A DNA stretch of 64,000 nucleotides, from the NCBI GenBank assembly GCA_035485475.1, contig DATHOA010000084.1:1-64000 (forward strand), read 5' to 3'. Positions 34,488-42,431 of the stretch are shown piece after piece. How positions within the stretch are numbered: the first letter of the stretch is position 1; each line of letters opens with the position of its first letter. Made by a program: the position numbers and the translations under genes. The stretch comes from DAIDKA01 sp035485475. GTDB taxonomy: Bacteria; Pseudomonadota; Gammaproteobacteria; Steroidobacterales; Steroidobacteraceae. The notes under the pieces are model-generated. The model saw only the letters and a list, made by a program, of their open reading frames with translations. It made no database searches and was not told the origin of the DNA.

Positions 34488-35204
34488 ATGCCCATAACCC
34501 GGATCAAGCGTCGTCACCCCGAGGACGGCGGATATGCCAGAGGCGAGGAGACGCGTGCGCGCATTGTGACTACGGCACTGCGTGTGTTCGGCGAGGAGGG
34601 CTTCAACAAGGCCTCGACGCGCCAGATCGCCGCCGACGCTGGCGTGAATCCCCCGGCCCTGCAGTATTACTTCGGCAGCAAGGAAGGCCTGCACCGCGCC
34701 TGCGCGCAATTCATCACCGATCGGGTCATGATCATCATCGCCCCCGCACTGGCCGCCGCGCGCGAGATCAAGCGCGGGCAGCACGAGCGCGCCATCGCAG
34801 CATTGTGTGCGCTGCTGGATGCGATGGCGGATGCCCTGGTGGCCGCAGGTTCGGAGAGCTGGAGCCGGTTCGTCACCCGCGGCAAAGCTGATGGCGCCGG
34901 TCCGGCCGTCGGCATGCTGCGCCAGAACATCGGTATGCCCATCATGCTCACCGTGGCCCAGTTGATTGCCATCGTGACCGACGGCGACCCCAGCGATGAG
35001 CTCATCCGTGTCAAGGCTGCGGCCATCCTGGGGCAGATCTCGACCTTTCTGACCAATCGGGAGAGCACAATGGAGGTGCTGAACTGGCCGGATTTCGATG
35101 CGGGACGACTGCAGACCATCAAGACTGTTGTGCGGGAGCATACCCGCGCGATACTGGGAGCCCGCAGCGCAGCGCGGGCGCGCGCAACAGGAGAATCGCG
35201 ATGA
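34488..35204 (+). CDS. TetR/AcrR-family regulator with CerR-like C-terminal domain
   Basis: The 238-residue protein has an N-terminal TetR HTH (ALRVFGEEGFNKASTRQIAADAGVNPPALQYYFGSKE, in two consecutive parts), followed by a ligand-binding domain resembling the CerR/DUF1956 type (FVTRGKADGAGPAVGML). ATG 34488 is preceded by a strong GAGGAGGAA site. It is divergent from the EmrA/EmrB/NodT operon, the usual layout for a local repressor. The following FAH-family gene overlaps its stop by 4 bases (ATGA), so regulator and enzyme are made together; the enzyme substrate could be the inducer, which is speculative. Confidence 0.9.
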   Translation: MPITRIKRRHPEDGGYARGEETRARIVTTALRVFGEEGFNKASTRQIAADAGVNPPALQYYFGSKEGLHRACAQFITDRVMIIIAPALAAAREIKRGQHERAIAALCALLDAMADALVAAGSESWSRFVTRGKADGAGPAVGMLRQNIGMPIMLTVAQLIAIVTDGDPSDELIRVKAAAILGQISTFLTNRESTMEVLNWPDFDAGRLQTIKTVVREHTRAILGARSAARARATGESR

Positions 35205-36067
35205 AGCTGTTTCGTCATGGTGCGAAGGGACAGGAAAAGCCGGGCATCCTCGATGCCCAGGGGCGGCGCCGCGATCTGTCGGGCATCGTCGTCGACATCG
35301 ATGCGCAGTTGCTGGCTTCGGGATTTGCCGCGCTCAAGGACGTGAGTGCCGCAACGCTGCCCGAGGTTCCCGCCGTGACAAGGTTTGCTGAACCGGTCGG
35401 CGGCGTCGGCAAGTTCGTCTGTATCGGCCTTAACTACCGCGACCACGCTGCCGAAGCAAAGATGAAGATCCCGGCCGAGCCGATCATTTTCATGAAGGCG
35501 ACGTCGGCCATCATCGGTCCGAATGACCCGGTGGTGATGCCGCCGCTGTCACAGAAGTCGGATTGGGAGGTCGAGCTGGGCATCATCATCGGCCAGGAGG
35601 CCCGCTACGTGCCCCTGGAGCGGGCGCTCGATTTCGTGGCGGGCGTGTGTGTGTGCAACGATCTGTCGGAGCGGCACTTTCAAACCGAGCGCGGTGGTCA
35701 ATGGGACAAGGGCAAGGGTTGCGACACCTTTGGTCCGTTCGGACCCTACCTGGTGACGCTCGATGAAGCCGGCGACCTGGACAGTCTGCATCTATGGCTG
35801 GACGTGAACGGCACGCGCATGCAGGACGGCAGCACCCGCGACATGATTTTCAATGTGCCATTCCTGGTGCACTACGTGAGCCAGTTCATGAGTCTGCAAC
35901 CGGGCGACATCATCAGCACCGGCACGCCGGCCGGAGTGGGCATGGGGCGCAATCCGCCGGTGTTCCTGCAGGAAGGGGACGAGATTCATCTGGGCATTGA
36001 TGGGCTGGGTGAGCAGCTGCAGCAGGTCAGGCGTTATGCGGCGGCCCCGGCCCAAGGGGCTGGTTGA
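35201..36067 (+). CDS. Fumarylacetoacetate hydrolase family protein
   Basis: The 288-residue FAH-superfamily enzyme has the usual N-terminal lid and the catalytic domain starting at FVCIGLNYRDHAAE. Metal ligands are the two Glu residues in DWEVELGIIIG and the Asp in CVCNDLSER. Further motifs are DTFGPFGPYLVT and GDIISTGTPAGVGMG. Members include ureidoglycolate lyase, 2-hydroxyhepta-2,4-dienedioate isomerase and acylpyruvases; sequence alone does not separate these. Its start overlaps the TetR regulator gene. A role in breakdown of an aromatic or keto acid fits the region. Confidence 0.92.
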   Translation: MKLFRHGAKGQEKPGILDAQGRRRDLSGIVVDIDAQLLASGFAALKDVSAATLPEVPAVTRFAEPVGGVGKFVCIGLNYRDHAAEAKMKIPAEPIIFMKATSAIIGPNDPVVMPPLSQKSDWEVELGIIIGQEARYVPLERALDFVAGVCVCNDLSERHFQTERGGQWDKGKGCDTFGPFGPYLVTLDEAGDLDSLHLWLDVNGTRMQDGSTRDMIFNVPFLVHYVSQFMSLQPGDIISTGTPAGVGMGRNPPVFLQEGDEIHLGIDGLGEQLQQVRRYAAAPAQGAG

Positions 36068-36070
36068 GGA

Positions 36071-36352
36071 TCAGCGCCGCACGTAGCGACGCTCGCCGGA
36101 TACCGGGTCGTACTGGACGTCCATTTCCTCGCCGCTGATGGGATCGGCGAATTTTTCATCTGTTTGCTGCCACCGGGCGCCGTGGGGTCCGGAGCCCTTT
36201 CGATAGCGCCAGCTTTCAAAGGCGGTGCCGACGAAAATCAGGGCGCCCACGACCAGCAGCTGCAACCCGGGCGTCCACACCCGCAGGTAGAGCAGCCACA
36301 GTCCCACCGCGGCCAGCAGCAGCGCGATCCCCAGCACTATCTTGCGCAGCAC
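36071..36352 (-). CDS. Small membrane protein of unknown function
   Basis: The 93-residue protein has two closely spaced membrane helices (residues 5-22 and 29-46) and a hydrophilic tail. The tail contains the repeated-looking motif DPISGEEMDVQYDPVSGERRYV. Both its ends are tightly fitted: it ends 3 bases from the convergent FAH gene, and starts 5 bases after the YbjQ-family gene. It looks translated with that gene. I do not recognise a family. Confidence 0.65.
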   Translation of the reverse strand: MLRKIVLGIALLLAAVGLWLLYLRVWTPGLQLLVVGALIFVGTAFESWRYRKGSGPHGARWQQTDEKFADPISGEEMDVQYDPVSGERRYVRR

Positions 36353-36357
36353 GGCCT

Positions 36358-36681
36358 TCAGGCCACCGGGTCGATGATGACGGCCGTGCCATAGGCCACG
36401 ACTTCGCTCATCGTCTGACCCATTTCGGATGAATCAAACCGCATCATCACGATGGCATTGGCGTGCATGAGGGTGGCGTTCTTCACCATGCGGTCCACCG
36501 CATGGCGCCGGGCCTCCTCGAGCATCTGGGTGTACTCGACGATTTCCCCGCCCGCCAAGGAGCGCAGCCCCGCCATGATGTTGCCGCCCAAGCCGCGGCT
36601 ACGCACGACAACGCCGAACACCTGGCCCTTGGTTTCCCGGACCCGGTGACCGGCAACATTCTCGGTAGTGACGACCAGCAT
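36358..36681 (-). CDS. YbjQ/UPF0145 family protein
   Basis: The 107-residue protein matches the YbjQ (heavy-metal-binding domain, UPF0145) family in length and sequence. It opens with VVTTENVAGHRVRETKGQVFG, then the RSRGLGGNIMAGLRSLAGGE block, and ends in SEVVAYGTAVII. Members form pentamers of unknown function; the heavy-metal name is inherited and unproven. It is followed after 5 bases by the small membrane protein and divergent from the PQQ dehydrogenase gene. Confidence 0.9.
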   Translation of the reverse strand: MLVVTTENVAGHRVRETKGQVFGVVVRSRGLGGNIMAGLRSLAGGEIVEYTQMLEEARRHAVDRMVKNATLMHANAIVMMRFDSSEMGQTMSEVVAYGTAVIIDPVA

Positions 36682-36810
36682 GATGCTCCCTCAGTCAGTG
36701 ATTGACGGTCCATCCACAGCTCCAGCGCCATTCTATGCCCGGGACCGCGCTTTGCGGTTACAATCGCTATCCGCGATTTTGTTGCGTGATTCGATGATCT
36801 TCTGGGGGCA

Positions 36811-38952
36811 ATGCTGATGCGTACATGGAAACTGATCCCGGGGTTCGCGACGAGCGCCGTGCTGGTGGCCATCGCCATCCTCACGCATGCCGCAATGGCG
36901 GCCGACGGGTCTGCCAACGTCAACGCCAAGCGCATGATGGATCCGGCGGCGACGGCGGCCAACTGGATGTCGTACGGGGACACGTACTCGGAGCAGCACT
37001 TCAGCACGCTGACCCAGCTCAACAAGGACAATGTCGCGCAGCTTGGCCTGGCCTGGTTCGCGGACTACGACACCAATCTCACCCAGGCCGGAACGCCGCT
37101 CGAGATTGACGGTGTGATCTATGTTTCCACGGCCTGGACCAAGGTGTACGCGTTCGATGCGCGCACCGGCAAGACGCTGTGGGAATACGATCCGAAGACT
37201 CCCGGGGACTGGATCCGCAATGTCTGCTGCGGCATCGTCAATCGCGGCATCGCGGCCTGGGACGGCAAGATTTATCTCGGCACGCTGGATGGCCGCCTGG
37301 TCGCGCTCAACGCGAAGAACGGCAAGGTCGTCTGGTCGGTGATGACCATCGACACCAGCAAGCACTACTCCATCACCAGCGCACCGCGCGTGGCCAAGGG
37401 CAAGGTGCTGATTGGCGAATCCGGCGGAGAGTATGGCGTGCGCGGGTATCTGAGCGCCTACGACGCACAGACCGGCAAGTTGGACTGGCGCTTCTACACC
37501 GTCCCGGGCGATCCGAAGAACGGCTTCGAGAATCCGACCATGGCGATGGCTGCGAAGACCTGGGGTGGGGAGTGGTGGAAGCTCGGTGGTGGCGGCACGG
37601 TCTGGGATGCCGTCGTGTTTGATCCGGTCACCAACCTGGTGTACTTCGGTGTCGGCAATGGCACGCCCTGGAACGATCACTTTCGTGATCCGACCAGCAA
37701 TGACAACCTGTTCCTGGCCTCCATCGTCGCGCTCGACGTCGATACCGGCAAGTATGTCTGGCACTACCAGGAAACGCCGGCGGATACCTGGGACTATGAT
37801 GCGGTGAGCCCGATAGCCGTGGCGGACCTGAAGATTGGCGGCAAGGATCGCCGCGTGCTGCTCCAGCCCAGCAAGAACGGCTTCTTCTATGTCCTGGAGG
37901 CGCGCACCGGTAAGTTGCTGCATGCGACGCCATTCGTCGACGTCAACTGGGCCAAAGGCGTGGATCCGAAGACCGGTCGCCCGCGGGTCAATCCGGCAGC
38001 GCGTTTCCCCGAAGGCAAGCCCTGGGACCTGAGCCCCGGCGTGCAGGGCGCGCATGGCTGGCATTCCAATGCCTATAGCCCCCTGACCGGCCTGCTCTAT
38101 GTGCCGACGCAGATTGCGTTCTTTCCCATGGTGTTTGATCCGACCTACACACCCAATCCGGTCGGCTACAATCTCGGCATCGATTTCGGTGCGCAGCTCA
38201 CCTACTACAAGGCGCATCCCGAGGCACCGAACAAGTTCGTCGGTTACCTGCAGGCCATTGACCCGAAGACCGGCAAGAAGGTGTGGGGCGGGCCGGAGAA
38301 CCAAGGTCCGACGGGCGGCGCCGTGGCGACGGCGGGGGGCCTGGTATTCCAGGGTGGCGGCGCGAGCGATGAGTTCCGCGCCTTCGACGCGGTTTCCGGG
38401 AAAATCCTCTGGACTGCCAAGACCCAGACGGCCGTGCTGGCGGCGCCCATTTCCTACGAACTGGATGGCAAGCAGTATGTGGCCGTGAGCGTGGGTGGGG
38501 CCGTTCAGGGCGGTGACTATTACGCGCCGAATCATTCGCGGATGCTGGTGTACGCCCTGGGTGGGACCACCCAGCTGCCGGCGCCGCAGCCGTACACCCC
38601 GCGCGCACTGCTGCCACCCCCTGCCACCGCCACCGTCGCGCAGGTGCACCAGGGCGAGCAGCTGTACGCACGCAATTGCGCGGCATGCCATGGCGATCGC
38701 GGCCAGACGCGTGGTGCGAACTTCCCGGACCTGACACGCACGCCGCTGCTGTGGTCCCCGGATGGCTTTGATGCGATCGTGTTGAAGGGGCTGCTGAAGG
38801 ATAAGGGCATGGCCTCATTTGCCGAGGTCCTCAAGCCTGCGGACACGGCATTGATCCGCGATTTCATCATCGATCAGGCCAACCAGCTGAAGAACAATCC
38901 GCAGGCGATGGGACCGCCCCCGGCAGCGGCGGGAGCGCATGAGCAGCACTGA
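36811..38952 (+). CDS. PQQ-dependent quinohemoprotein alcohol dehydrogenase
   Basis: The 713-residue protein has a signal peptide, an eight-bladed PQQ propeller and a C-terminal c-type haem domain (CAACHG near residue 625). The adjacent Cys138-Cys139 of VCCGIVNRG forms the rare vicinal disulfide next to PQQ. Propeller tryptophan docking motifs include GKTLWEYD and GKYVWHYQ. The architecture is that of type II ethanol-type dehydrogenases of the periplasm, passing electrons to a cytochrome or azurin. ATG 36811 or 36817 can serve. It stops at the base just before the convergent cytochrome gene. Substrate not predictable. Confidence 0.93.
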   Translation: MLMRTWKLIPGFATSAVLVAIAILTHAAMAADGSANVNAKRMMDPAATAANWMSYGDTYSEQHFSTLTQLNKDNVAQLGLAWFADYDTNLTQAGTPLEIDGVIYVSTAWTKVYAFDARTGKTLWEYDPKTPGDWIRNVCCGIVNRGIAAWDGKIYLGTLDGRLVALNAKNGKVVWSVMTIDTSKHYSITSAPRVAKGKVLIGESGGEYGVRGYLSAYDAQTGKLDWRFYTVPGDPKNGFENPTMAMAAKTWGGEWWKLGGGGTVWDAVVFDPVTNLVYFGVGNGTPWNDHFRDPTSNDNLFLASIVALDVDTGKYVWHYQETPADTWDYDAVSPIAVADLKIGGKDRRVLLQPSKNGFFYVLEARTGKLLHATPFVDVNWAKGVDPKTGRPRVNPAARFPEGKPWDLSPGVQGAHGWHSNAYSPLTGLLYVPTQIAFFPMVFDPTYTPNPVGYNLGIDFGAQLTYYKAHPEAPNKFVGYLQAIDPKTGKKVWGGPENQGPTGGAVATAGGLVFQGGGASDEFRAFDAVSGKILWTAKTQTAVLAAPISYELDGKQYVAVSVGGAVQGGDYYAPNHSRMLVYALGGTTQLPAPQPYTPRALLPPPATATVAQVHQGEQLYARNCAACHGDRGQTRGANFPDLTRTPLLWSPDGFDAIVLKGLLKDKGMASFAEVLKPADTALIRDFIIDQANQLKNNPQAMGPPPAAAGAHEQH

Positions 38953-40278
38953 TCAATCGCGCAGCGTTTTGACCTCTTGCGAAAATTCGCGCTTGGTCGC
39001 CAGCAGAATTTCGAATGCCGTCTGGCCGTCCGGGGTCGCGCGCAGAGTGTGCGCCAGTTTCTCGTACAGGTGTTCGCGGACCAACAGCGGTAGCGCATCA
39101 AAGCCTTCGGAGTAGATCAGAAAGCTCAGCGGATAGCGGAACACGCGCGAGTGCAGATCCAGTTCGCGCAGTGAGCGACCGTGAGAGTCCTTCGGTCCCT
39201 GGGCCTGGAACCAAGCCGCGTAGCCGTTGCTGGCCACCACTGTGTCCGGTAGCGGCGCCGCATTGCGCAAAGCCAAGCCGTCCACCACCGGGCCGAGCAG
39301 CTGGTCGAGCCGGGTCTGCACAGTCGGAGGCAACTGCGCCCAATGCAGGGTCGCCGCATCGCGCGCGGGAAGCAAACGGGCGAGCAGCATCCGCGATTTG
39401 AAATTGGCCCGGACGATCAGGTTGTGCACCGTCACCTGATGCTCGAGGACCAGCAGCGCCACGATGTCGGAGGTGTTGCGCAGGTAGGCCGACGTATCAA
39501 GCAATGAGTCAAGGGATGCGAGGCTGCCGCGCCTGACCACGTCGAACGCGACCGGTGAATTCGCGGCCGGGGGTTTGATGTTGCCCAGATGCGGGGCCCC
39601 GCCGTCCTGGCCGGTGACGTACCAGCCGCCCCAGCGTTCGGCAAACGGCGTGTCATCCGCGGTTTCGCGGGCGACCGCATCGGGGATCAGCTTGCCATGC
39701 CGCACTTCGTAGGTGGACTCGAACAGGAAGCGGGGGACCCCGCCGCCCATTTCCGAATACGAGTCATGACAAGTCAGGCAGCGCAGCGCTTCGCGCTCCA
39801 GGTCAGCCCGACTGTCGGCGGCGGAAACAGTGTAGAAAACCGGGCCGCGGTCCGCATCCATGGTGACGATTTCGAGCTTTCCGGTCTTCTGCACCCATGC
39901 CACGTAGGTGTCGTCGTTGAAGTAGATTGCGCGCGGCGTCGCGGCGCTGATGGCATCGACCTGCAGGCTGGTCTTCGAAAACACCAGAGTCTGGGAATCC
40001 GGATTGATGTTCAGCGCCTTCAGAATGGATTCCAGATAACCATGCTGCGGTGTCGCGGTGAGTGTCACCGACCCCGAGTCGATGCGCTGCTGCAGGCGCG
40101 CGATGTCATTGCGTACCGGCGGGTCGGAGTAGTGGATGAAGGGATAATCCCGGTCATAGACCATTACCGCGCCGCCGTCGGGCGGGCGGCGCAGATCGGG
40201 CGAGGCTGCCAGGGACAGGTTGGCGCTGGTGGCGATCAGCGCGACGCTGAATGCCCATGACACCGGGGGGTGTTTCAT
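38953..40278 (-). CDS. Exported monohaem c-type cytochrome-like protein, nsrR-linked
   Basis: This 441-residue protein has a signal peptide (ends LSLAASP) and one c-type haem motif CLTCH (about 167-171). The rest does not match a cytochrome family I recognise. Landmarks are YDRDYPFIHYSDPP near the N-terminus, WGGWYVTGQDGG after the haem, and helical segments rich in Leu near the end. ATG 40278 overlaps the stop of nsrR by 4 bases (ATGA), so both come from one transcript under NsrR control. This points to a role in nitric oxide or nitrosative stress, perhaps as an electron carrier or sensor. The role is inferred from operon structure only. Confidence 0.75.
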   Translation of the reverse strand: MKHPPVSWAFSVALIATSANLSLAASPDLRRPPDGGAVMVYDRDYPFIHYSDPPVRNDIARLQQRIDSGSVTLTATPQHGYLESILKALNINPDSQTLVFSKTSLQVDAISAATPRAIYFNDDTYVAWVQKTGKLEIVTMDADRGPVFYTVSAADSRADLEREALRCLTCHDSYSEMGGGVPRFLFESTYEVRHGKLIPDAVARETADDTPFAERWGGWYVTGQDGGAPHLGNIKPPAANSPVAFDVVRRGSLASLDSLLDTSAYLRNTSDIVALLVLEHQVTVHNLIVRANFKSRMLLARLLPARDAATLHWAQLPPTVQTRLDQLLGPVVDGLALRNAAPLPDTVVASNGYAAWFQAQGPKDSHGRSLRELDLHSRVFRYPLSFLIYSEGFDALPLLVREHLYEKLAHTLRATPDGQTAFEILLATKREFSQEVKTLRD

Positions 40279-40715
40279 GGACGTGCGCCGGTGCCGGTCG
40301 CCGCGGAAAACAGTCGATGCAGCTGGTGGCGCCGGACCATCATGTCGGCGAGCGTGTATTGATCCAGGACCGCCAGGAAGGCCCGCGTCGCCTGTGCGAA
40401 CACATTGTTCACCTGGCACGCCGGGGCAATCAGGCAGCTGGGGCAGTCCACCAGGTCAAAGTGCTTCTCCGTATGGCGCACCAGGGCGCCCAGATTGATG
40501 TCTTTGGCCGCCTTGCCCAGCCGGATGCCGCCATGCCGACCGCGCACGCTTTCGACGTAACCGGACTGTCCCAGATCCTGGACCACCTTCATGAGGTGGC
40601 TTTGCGATATCCCATACGCCTTGGCGATTTCGGCGATGCACGAGAGTCGATCCGAATAGGTCGACAGGTGCGTCAGGACGCGAATGGAGTAGTCCGTATA
40701 GCGGGTCAGATGCAT
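40275..40715 (-). CDS. nsrR: NsrR, nitric-oxide-sensing Rrf2 repressor
   Basis: This 146-residue Rrf2-family protein closely resembles E. coli NsrR across its length: LTRYTDYSIRVL at the start, the HTH, VRGRHGGIRLGKAA wing, and LDQYTLADM near the end. The three cluster-ligand cysteines (Cys91, Cys94, Cys100) are in CPSCLIAPAC, the NsrR spacing region. NO attack on its Fe-S cluster lifts repression. A 23-bp palindrome 9-31 bases upstream of its ATG fits autoregulation. The stop overlaps the monohaem cytochrome start. The ATG has no clear ribosome site, so the leader may be very short. Confidence 0.9.
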   Translation of the reverse strand: MHLTRYTDYSIRVLTHLSTYSDRLSCIAEIAKAYGISQSHLMKVVQDLGQSGYVESVRGRHGGIRLGKAAKDINLGALVRHTEKHFDLVDCPSCLIAPACQVNNVFAQATRAFLAVLDQYTLADMMVRRHQLHRLFSAATGTGARP

Positions 40716-40723
40716 GGGACAAT

Positions 40724-40746
40724 AATATTCATTCTATATGAATGTT
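40724..40746. promoter_or_regulatory. NsrR-type operator upstream of nsrR
   Basis: A 23-bp inverted repeat with 9-base arms AATATTCAT and ATGAATGTT (one mismatch) and a 5-base centre TCTAT. The position, 9-31 bases before the nsrR ATG and in the gap to divergent osmC, and the AT-rich core with ATTCAT/ATGAAT half sites fit NsrR-binding sites. A TATTAT -10 element overlaps it on the minus strand. Confidence 0.7.
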
Positions 40747-40893
40747 TAAAGCGCAGACACCTTTGACCAGCGGTAAATGCAGGTTTTGGGGTCCGACGGT
40801 GACAGCGGCCGCTGGCAGGCGGGTGGTAAGATTGGGGTTACTGGTTACGTACCCCATCACAGCGACGACCAGGGTCGTCAAACGAGGTTTGAA

Positions 40894-41322
40894 ATGAAGA
40901 TCGCACGCACCGGTTCGGCGGCCTGGCAGGGCGGACTGAAGGACGGCAAGGGCTCAATCTCGACCCAGAGCGGGGCGCTGAGCGCCTATCCCTATGGCTT
41001 TGCGAGCCGCTTCGAAGGGGTGAAGGGCAGCAATCCCGAGGAGCTGATCGCGGCCGCCCATGCCAGTTGTTTCACCATGGCGCTGTCGCTGATATTGGGG
41101 AATGCGGGCTTTACTGCCGAGCAGATGGACACCAAGGCGGCAGTCACCATCGAGCAGGTGGGTGACGGTTTCGAGATCACCTCCTCACATCTGACCCTGC
41201 GCGCCAAGATTCCGGGCATCACCCCCGCGAAATTCACCGAGCTGACCGGAATGGCGAAAGCCGGCTGTCCGGTGTCGAAACTGCTGAAGACCGAGATCTC
41301 CCTGGACGCGAGCCTGGTCTGA
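40894..41322 (+). CDS. osmC: OsmC family peroxiredoxin-like hydroperoxide reductase
   Basis: The 142-residue protein aligns well with E. coli OsmC: GSAAWQGGLKDGKGSISTQS, GSNPEELIAAAHASCF and AKAGCPVSKLLKTEISLD. The two redox cysteines are Cys59 and Cys124. It reduces organic hydroperoxides. ATG 40894 has a GAGG site; an upstream in-frame ATG at 40777 adds a stretch unlike the family. It is divergent from nsrR with 178 bases between, and followed after 14 bases by the YVTN propeller gene. The pairing with nsrR suggests a stress-response region. Confidence 0.9.
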   Translation: MKIARTGSAAWQGGLKDGKGSISTQSGALSAYPYGFASRFEGVKGSNPEELIAAAHASCFTMALSLILGNAGFTAEQMDTKAAVTIEQVGDGFEITSSHLTLRAKIPGITPAKFTELTGMAKAGCPVSKLLKTEISLDASLV

Positions 41323-41336
41323 ACGACGAGGGCGGC

Positions 41337-42431
41337 ATGATCAACATACGAATACTGCTAACCGCGGCCGTCGCGGTCGTCTGTGTGGCCCTGTCGCCGC
41401 GGCCTGCGGCCGCTGCCCAGAACTACCAGGTCTGGGTCTCGAATGAGAAGTCCGGTGACGTCACCATCATTGATGGCAGCACCCTGAAAGTGCTCGGGAC
41501 CATGCCGGTGGGCAAGCGCCCGCGCGGCATCCATGCCAGCCCGGACGGTCGCACGGTGTATGTGGCGCTGAGCGGCACACCCATCGAGGCGCCCCCGGAG
41601 CTGGATGCCGCCGGCAATCCGATCTTCAAGAAGGGCCATGGGAAGGATGACGATGATGACGATGACAATGTCGTGTCCGACAAGTCGGCCGACGGCATCG
41701 GTGTCATCAATGTTGCGAATCGGCAGCTGACCGGCAAGATCAAAGTAGGTTCGGACCCCGAGGAGTTCACGCTCAGTCCCGATGGCCGCAAAATCTATGT
41801 GTCCAACGAAGATGTAAAGACGGCGAGCATTGTTGATATCGCGTCGGGCAAGGTGGAACACATCATCCTGGTCGGACAGGAGCCGGAGGGCGTGGCGGTG
41901 ACTCCCGATGGGAATCGCATCTACGTGACCTGTGAAACGGGCGGCGATATCCTCGTGGTCGATGCCCACACGTACAAGACGCTGGCGCATTTCAAGGTGC
42001 CGCCAAGGCCGCGCAGTGTGGATTTCCGCACCGATGTGCCCATCGGCTTCATCCCCTCGGAGTCCGCCGGTGTGCTCAACATCATCGATTCGGCAACTTC
42101 GAAGGTCACCAAAGAGATCACGCTACCCAAGGGCTCGCGACCGATGCGGGTACGGGTGAGCCCCGACAACACCAAGGTCTATGTCAGTGATGGTCGCGCG
42201 GGCACCGTGACGGTGCTGGACGCTCACAACTATACGGTCGACACCAGTATCAAAGTCGGCAAGCGTCCCTGGGGCATCGTGCTGTCGCCCGATGGTAAAT
42301 TCCTGTATTCGGCCAACGGTCCGTCGAACGATGTGTCGGTGGTGGATCTGGCGCAGGGCAAGGAAATCGCGCGCATCAAGGCGGGCGCCAGCCCCTGGGG
42401 TGTCACGATCGTTACTGCTGCCCCACGATGA
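41337..42431 (+). CDS. Secreted YVTN-family beta-propeller protein
   Basis: The 364-residue protein has a signal peptide (ends RPAAAAQ) and seven YVTN-type blades, such as GKRPRGIHASPDGRTVYVAL, GQEPEGVAVTPDGNRIYVTC and GKRPWGIVLSPDGKFLYSA. A charged insertion GKDDDDDDDNVV interrupts the second blade near residue 100 and could bind calcium or another metal. This family is often near PQQ alcohol dehydrogenases and cytochromes. It follows osmC by 14 bases and overlaps the convergent dihaem cytochrome gene by 20 bases. Binding partner unknown. Confidence 0.85.
   Translation: MINIRILLTAAVAVVCVALSPRPAAAAQNYQVWVSNEKSGDVTIIDGSTLKVLGTMPVGKRPRGIHASPDGRTVYVALSGTPIEAPPELDAAGNPIFKKGHGKDDDDDDDNVVSDKSADGIGVINVANRQLTGKIKVGSDPEEFTLSPDGRKIYVSNEDVKTASIVDIASGKVEHIILVGQEPEGVAVTPDGNRIYVTCETGGDILVVDAHTYKTLAHFKVPPRPRSVDFRTDVPIGFIPSESAGVLNIIDSATSKVTKEITLPKGSRPMRVRVSPDNTKVYVSDGRAGTVTVLDAHNYTVDTSIKVGKRPWGIVLSPDGKFLYSANGPSNDVSVVDLAQGKEIARIKAGASPWGVTIVTAAPR

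Noticed and set aside
36733..38691. Antisense frame of 652 codons over the PQQ dehydrogenase
   Set aside because: No family motifs; the plus-strand product has an intact quinohemoprotein architecture.
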